Positions 61,503 through 64,000 of a stretch of 64,000 bases of DNA are shown here, piece by piece (positions within the stretch are counted from its first letter, which is position 1; the number at the start of each line of letters is the position of its first letter). Source of the stretch: Pogonophryne albipinna (taxonomy: Eukaryota; Chordata; Actinopteri; Perciformes; Artedidraconidae); the NCBI GenBank assembly GCA_028583405.1, contig CM053256.1, positions 15,964,107-16,028,106 on the forward strand, written 5' to 3'. The notes beneath the pieces are model-generated. The model ran no database searches. It saw only the letters and a list, made by a program, of their open reading frames with translations, and had not been told where the DNA came from. The position numbers were made by a program, and so were the translations under genes.

Positions 61503-61736
61503 CTTATTTCGAGCTATTTTCCAAAATCCTATGGAGAAATCCCATTGCTTTCTGTCGAGGGAATCCGAGCGAAGCTTACTTCCGGGTTTTAGGACGCGTC
61601 ACTGCACCACTTGCATAGACTTCACAGCGGGCACAACTTGTCATAAAGTCCGCGAAAATAAAGCCCGCCCATTTAGAGAGAAGATGTGATTGGTTAATTG
61701 TACTGTCATTTGACATTACTCTCTCATTGAGTTATT
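61503..61736. other. Spacer between two TIR-element copies
   Basis: It contains CTTTCTGTCGAGGGAATCCG and CTTCCGGGTTTTAGGACGCG, phrases that I associate with a common fish repeat. Its family is unknown to me. A 67-codon frame over it is not recognised. Confidence 0.4.
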
Positions 61737-62010
61737 AGGCTTGTTTGAGACGCGTTGCGGCTCGCCTCGAAAGTAGACGAGATTAGCCGATCGCAGCCGG
61801 GGGAGGTCTCAAAAAGCTCGCCTGAAGTCGGACAGCTCGGAGTCGGCTTCGTCTTCTTCTTCTTCTTCTTCTTCTTCTTCTCTCGGTTTTTTGGCGGATT
61901 GCAAACAACTTTAAGGTGCATACCGCCACCTCCGGAGTGGGCTTGACTCGGTTTGCATTTATAAAGAATGCACACATGTGTTTAATCGCTAATGTCAGAT
62001 ATGTACTAAG
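61737..62010. mobile_element. Second partial copy of the TIR element
   Basis: It starts with the same AGGCTTGTTTGAGACGCG end and follows the copy at 60549-60805 closely, in the same orientation. It is longer mainly because of an expanded (CTT)n run at about 61855-61880. It stops at ATGTACTAAG, where a CAGAGACGTGCAC sequence takes over. Confidence 0.82.
61855..61881. repeat. (CTT)n trinucleotide run
   Basis: About nine CTT units, against about five at the same place in the sister copy (60661-60676). Confidence 0.9.
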
Positions 62011-62461
62011 CAGAGACGTGCACACATAGACTCTAGGTAGTGCTTGAGCACCTGCCCGTTTTGCCCTTTGTACAGCAATGTGCCCTTTTGAAAGTTCGTT
62101 TTTTACAGTTTTTTTTTTTTACAGTGTACTGTATGTGGCTCATGGCAACATCGATCAATTCTGGATTAAAAGCTTCTAATATATACAACAATGCCCCAAA
62201 TGCGCGTTGTAATTTTGTCAGACATCCCCACACGTGCCCCGCGGCACTCCCGTACATGCCCTTCCCTGTTCTCAACGTGAACGCGCAGCGCGCAGAGCTG
62301 ACAGTCAGTCACTCAGTCAGTCAGGCCACGGCGGGTGTGTGGTGCAGCAGCACGCAGCAACACGATTAAAAGTGCCCTAGTGACGACCAAGTAAGTAACC
62401 ACCAGGTAACAAATACAACGAGTGTATTGTTTAATCCCCTAAATCAGATGCCAAACTAAAC
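62011..62461. mobile_element. Possible hAT-like element (left end only)
   Basis: The sequence starts CAGAGACGTGCACACATAG, which resembles a hAT-type terminus, exactly where the preceding repeat copy is cut. No right end could be placed, and the open frames are not recognised. Confidence 0.35.
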
Positions 62462-62465
62462 TATA

Positions 62466-62610
62466 CAGGGTTCGTACGGTCATTGAAAACCTGGAAAAGT
62501 CATGGAAATTGAAAATGCAAATTCCAGGCCCTGGAAAAGTTATGGAAAACAATATTTTTCCCAAAGTTTTGGAAAAGTCATGGAAATGTAACTAAAGTTG
62601 CGTCAAATAT
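62466..62610. repeat. Interspersed repeat with CTGGAAAAGTCATGGAA phrases
   Basis: The phrase TGGAAAAGTCATGGAAA or a close variant occurs three times (62502, 62532 and 62570). The start GGGTTCGTACGGTCATTGAA is that of a very common fish interspersed repeat, probably the end of a DNA transposon. The far end is not identified. Confidence 0.6.
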
Positions 62611-63027
62611 AATTTACATTTTATCTAATCGCCGAAATAATCTGCGGTCGCGAGCTGTTATGTGCCATCATGACGCGCATGGTGTTATTTTTTAATATAT
62701 GAAGCGCGAGCTGTGTGCTCGAGTCTTCCTGCCTGTCGGGTCGGCTGAACTCTGCTGCTCCGGGATGAGGGTCAGCTACATTATCTACGGTGTGTTCGTT
62801 AACTGTGCGGAGTCACTGTGGCAGAGACTGAGCCGCTGGTGAACAGCTGTTAGAACAGGCCGTTCAGGTGTTCAGAGCAGAGCGGCAGAGCGTGATGTGA
62901 ACTGAAAAGTTTTTCTGTCGCAATATCATTTAAGGAATCGTTGAGCTAGCTAGCTAGCTAGCTAGCTAGCATTGTCACTATCTGCTAACGTTAGCTTTAG
63001 CCTTCGTTTTTTTTCATAGGCTATAAA
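62611..63027. other. Unassigned GC-richer stretch
   Basis: It may be the interior of the DNA transposon that begins at 62466. No coding frame is supported. It contains the AGCT run at 62944. Confidence 0.4.
62944..62970. repeat. (AGCT)n tetranucleotide run
   Basis: About 27 bp of perfect AGCT repeats, a self-complementary unit. Confidence 0.95.
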
Positions 63028-63430
63028 CAGAGGTGGTATAAGTACAGAGATTGTACTAGAGTAGAAGTACTCAGATATTGTACTTTAGTAGAAGTACTCA
63101 GATCTTGTACTTAATAAAAGTAGAAGTACTCAGATCTTGTACTTGAGTAAAAGTAGAAGTACTCAGATCTTGTACTTGAGTAAAAGTAGAAGTACTCAGA
63201 TCTTGTACTTGAGTAAAAGTAGAAGTACTCAGATCGTGTACTTGAGTAAAAGTAGAAGTACTCAGATCTTGTACTTGAGTAAAAGTAGAAGTACTCAGAT
63301 CTTGAACTTGAGTAAAAGTAGAAGTACCAGAGTGTAGGAATACTCTGTTACAGTAAAAGTCCTGCAATCAAAATATTCCTCAAGTGAAAGTAGAAAAGTA
63401 TTATAAAAATACTAAGAGGCATGAAGATAC
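63028..63430. mobile_element. Fish interspersed repeat starting CAGAGGTGG
   Basis: It begins CAGAGGTGGTATAAGTACAG and, after a minisatellite, continues with AGTGTAGGAATACTCTGTTA and GTAAAAGTCCTGCAATC. This layout matches a very common fish repeat with a hAT-like end. No far end is seen. Confidence 0.6.
63059..63325. repeat. 33-bp minisatellite, about 8 units
   Basis: The unit contains AGTAGAAGTACTCAGATCTT and GTACTTGAGTAAA. About eight copies run head to tail. Outer units differ (ATATTG, TTAATAAAA, TTGAAC), and the inner ones are nearly identical. Because 33 is a multiple of 3, both strands show false open frames with an 11-residue repeat (for example TSTFTQVQDLS). Confidence 0.95.
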
Positions 63431-64000
63431 ATTTTCAAAATGCTCAACAGTGCTGCCAAAATTATAAACTGACTGCTACACAATTAAAATAAATGCTTTT
63501 ATATATTTCTATTAGATGTAACTCTTTGGCGTTTCTGTTATTATTACCTGCTGCTTTAGTTGTTCTGACTGCTAAAATCCTCTGTTATTCCTAATTTTAA
63601 AGCCGATATTCCGTGGGGTCGGGGGGCTCGGATCCTTGTCACCTTTTTCATACCTGATGAGTTTGCATCCCTGACTACAGTTGCTTTAGCGTGTAGAAGT
63701 TAGTAAGCCTACTATTTGATTTGTTTTAGATAGGCATCTGCATCAGACAGCATATGGTTATTGAAATAAATATATATGCAATTACGACATACAAGATGTG
63801 CCTTTAATAAATCTCACACTACTAAGGCAGCCGGCGGTTCCACCAGGGGCATCAATCCCGGGGGGGGGGGGGGGGTTTCGTCCCCCCCTAGCTTCAGATT
63901 GGACCCCCCTAAGTCATTTAGAATAATAAAAATAAATGTTAAAATAATTAATTTTTTGATAATAAATCAGTAAAATCAGGCAAAAATAAGAATAACATAA
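63431..64000. other. Unassigned stretch with a G16 tract
   Basis: A run of about 16 G at 63860-63875 faces a C7 run at 63882-63888, and could fold as a short hairpin. Its neighbourhood (CACCAGGGGCATCAATCCCG, then GATTGGACCCCCCTAA) resembles a fish interspersed repeat. The window ends within it, and no gene is supported. Confidence 0.45.

Noticed and set aside
60518..62025. Paired minus-strand frames with the same Lys-rich peptide, like a duplicated gene
   Set aside because: They come from two copies of a TIR repeat. The Lys/Arg run is the translation of (CTT)n.
63059..63325. CRISPR array
   Set aside because: Units are contiguous with no unique spacers, and the window is eukaryotic.
63098..63367. 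A repetitive protein with an 11-residue repeat
   Set aside because: The 33-bp minisatellite gives open frames on both strands because its period is a multiple of three. No start context or domain supports it.

Overview
This window looks like non-coding nuclear DNA from a ray-finned (teleost) fish. Four things point there: very long and dense (AC)n/(GT)n microsatellites; reverse-transcriptase fragments of the Rex1/L2 (jockey-superfamily) LINE type usual in fish; a tRNA-headed SINE of the fish V-SINE-like kind; and many small non-autonomous DNA transposons (hAT-like and TTAA-flanked piggyBac-like). I could not support any host protein-coding exon, any functional tRNA or rRNA gene, or any bacterial or viral operon. 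The long open frames of CVCV or THTH repeats are translations of (GT)n.

Layout. 1-3.2 kb: two giant (GT)n arrays, then plain sequence. 3.2-5 kb: a 165-bp fold-back MITE, then a decayed Rex1-like LINE on the minus strand. 5.5-6 kb: two more (GT)n arrays. 7.6-8.8 kb: a hAT-type MITE with its target-site duplication, sitting inside an older fish repeat. 9.7-10.7 kb: an internally deleted L2-like LINE (minus). 10.7-22 kb: mostly plain sequence with LINE tails (14.4, 17.2 kb), (TC)n and (GT)n arrays, and a TTAA-flanked MITE at 19.5-20.1 kb. 22.1-26.7 kb: low-repeat AT-rich DNA containing a diverged ~80-bp direct duplication. 28.9-29.5 kb: a second hAT-like element. 30-33 kb: a compound (GT)(GTCT)(GT) array, another (CA)n array and a second TTAA-flanked MITE. 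33-46 kb: low-repeat DNA broken by (GT)n, (GA)n, a ~1.2-kb inverted-repeat element and LINE 3' ends. 46-56 kb: plain sequence, (CA)n arrays, a short octamer palindrome and a perfect 32-bp inverted repeat. 56.7-57.8 kb: the best-preserved LINE fragment (+), with an open 300-codon frame. 58.5-64 kb: a dense, GC-richer repeat cluster (the third TTAA MITE, a SINE, hAT-like pieces, a duplicated TIR element with a LINE tail inside it, and a 33-bp minisatellite).

No set of genes works together here. The recognisable biology is mobile-element insertion and decay plus microsatellite expansion in an intergenic or intronic region. The points most worth a second look are the shared TTAA-MITE family, the nested insertions with readable target-site duplications, the two hairpin-forming inverted repeats, the duplicated low-repeat segment near 24.4-24.9 kb, and the unusual load of very long (AC)n arrays. 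I found no convincing previously undescribed system.
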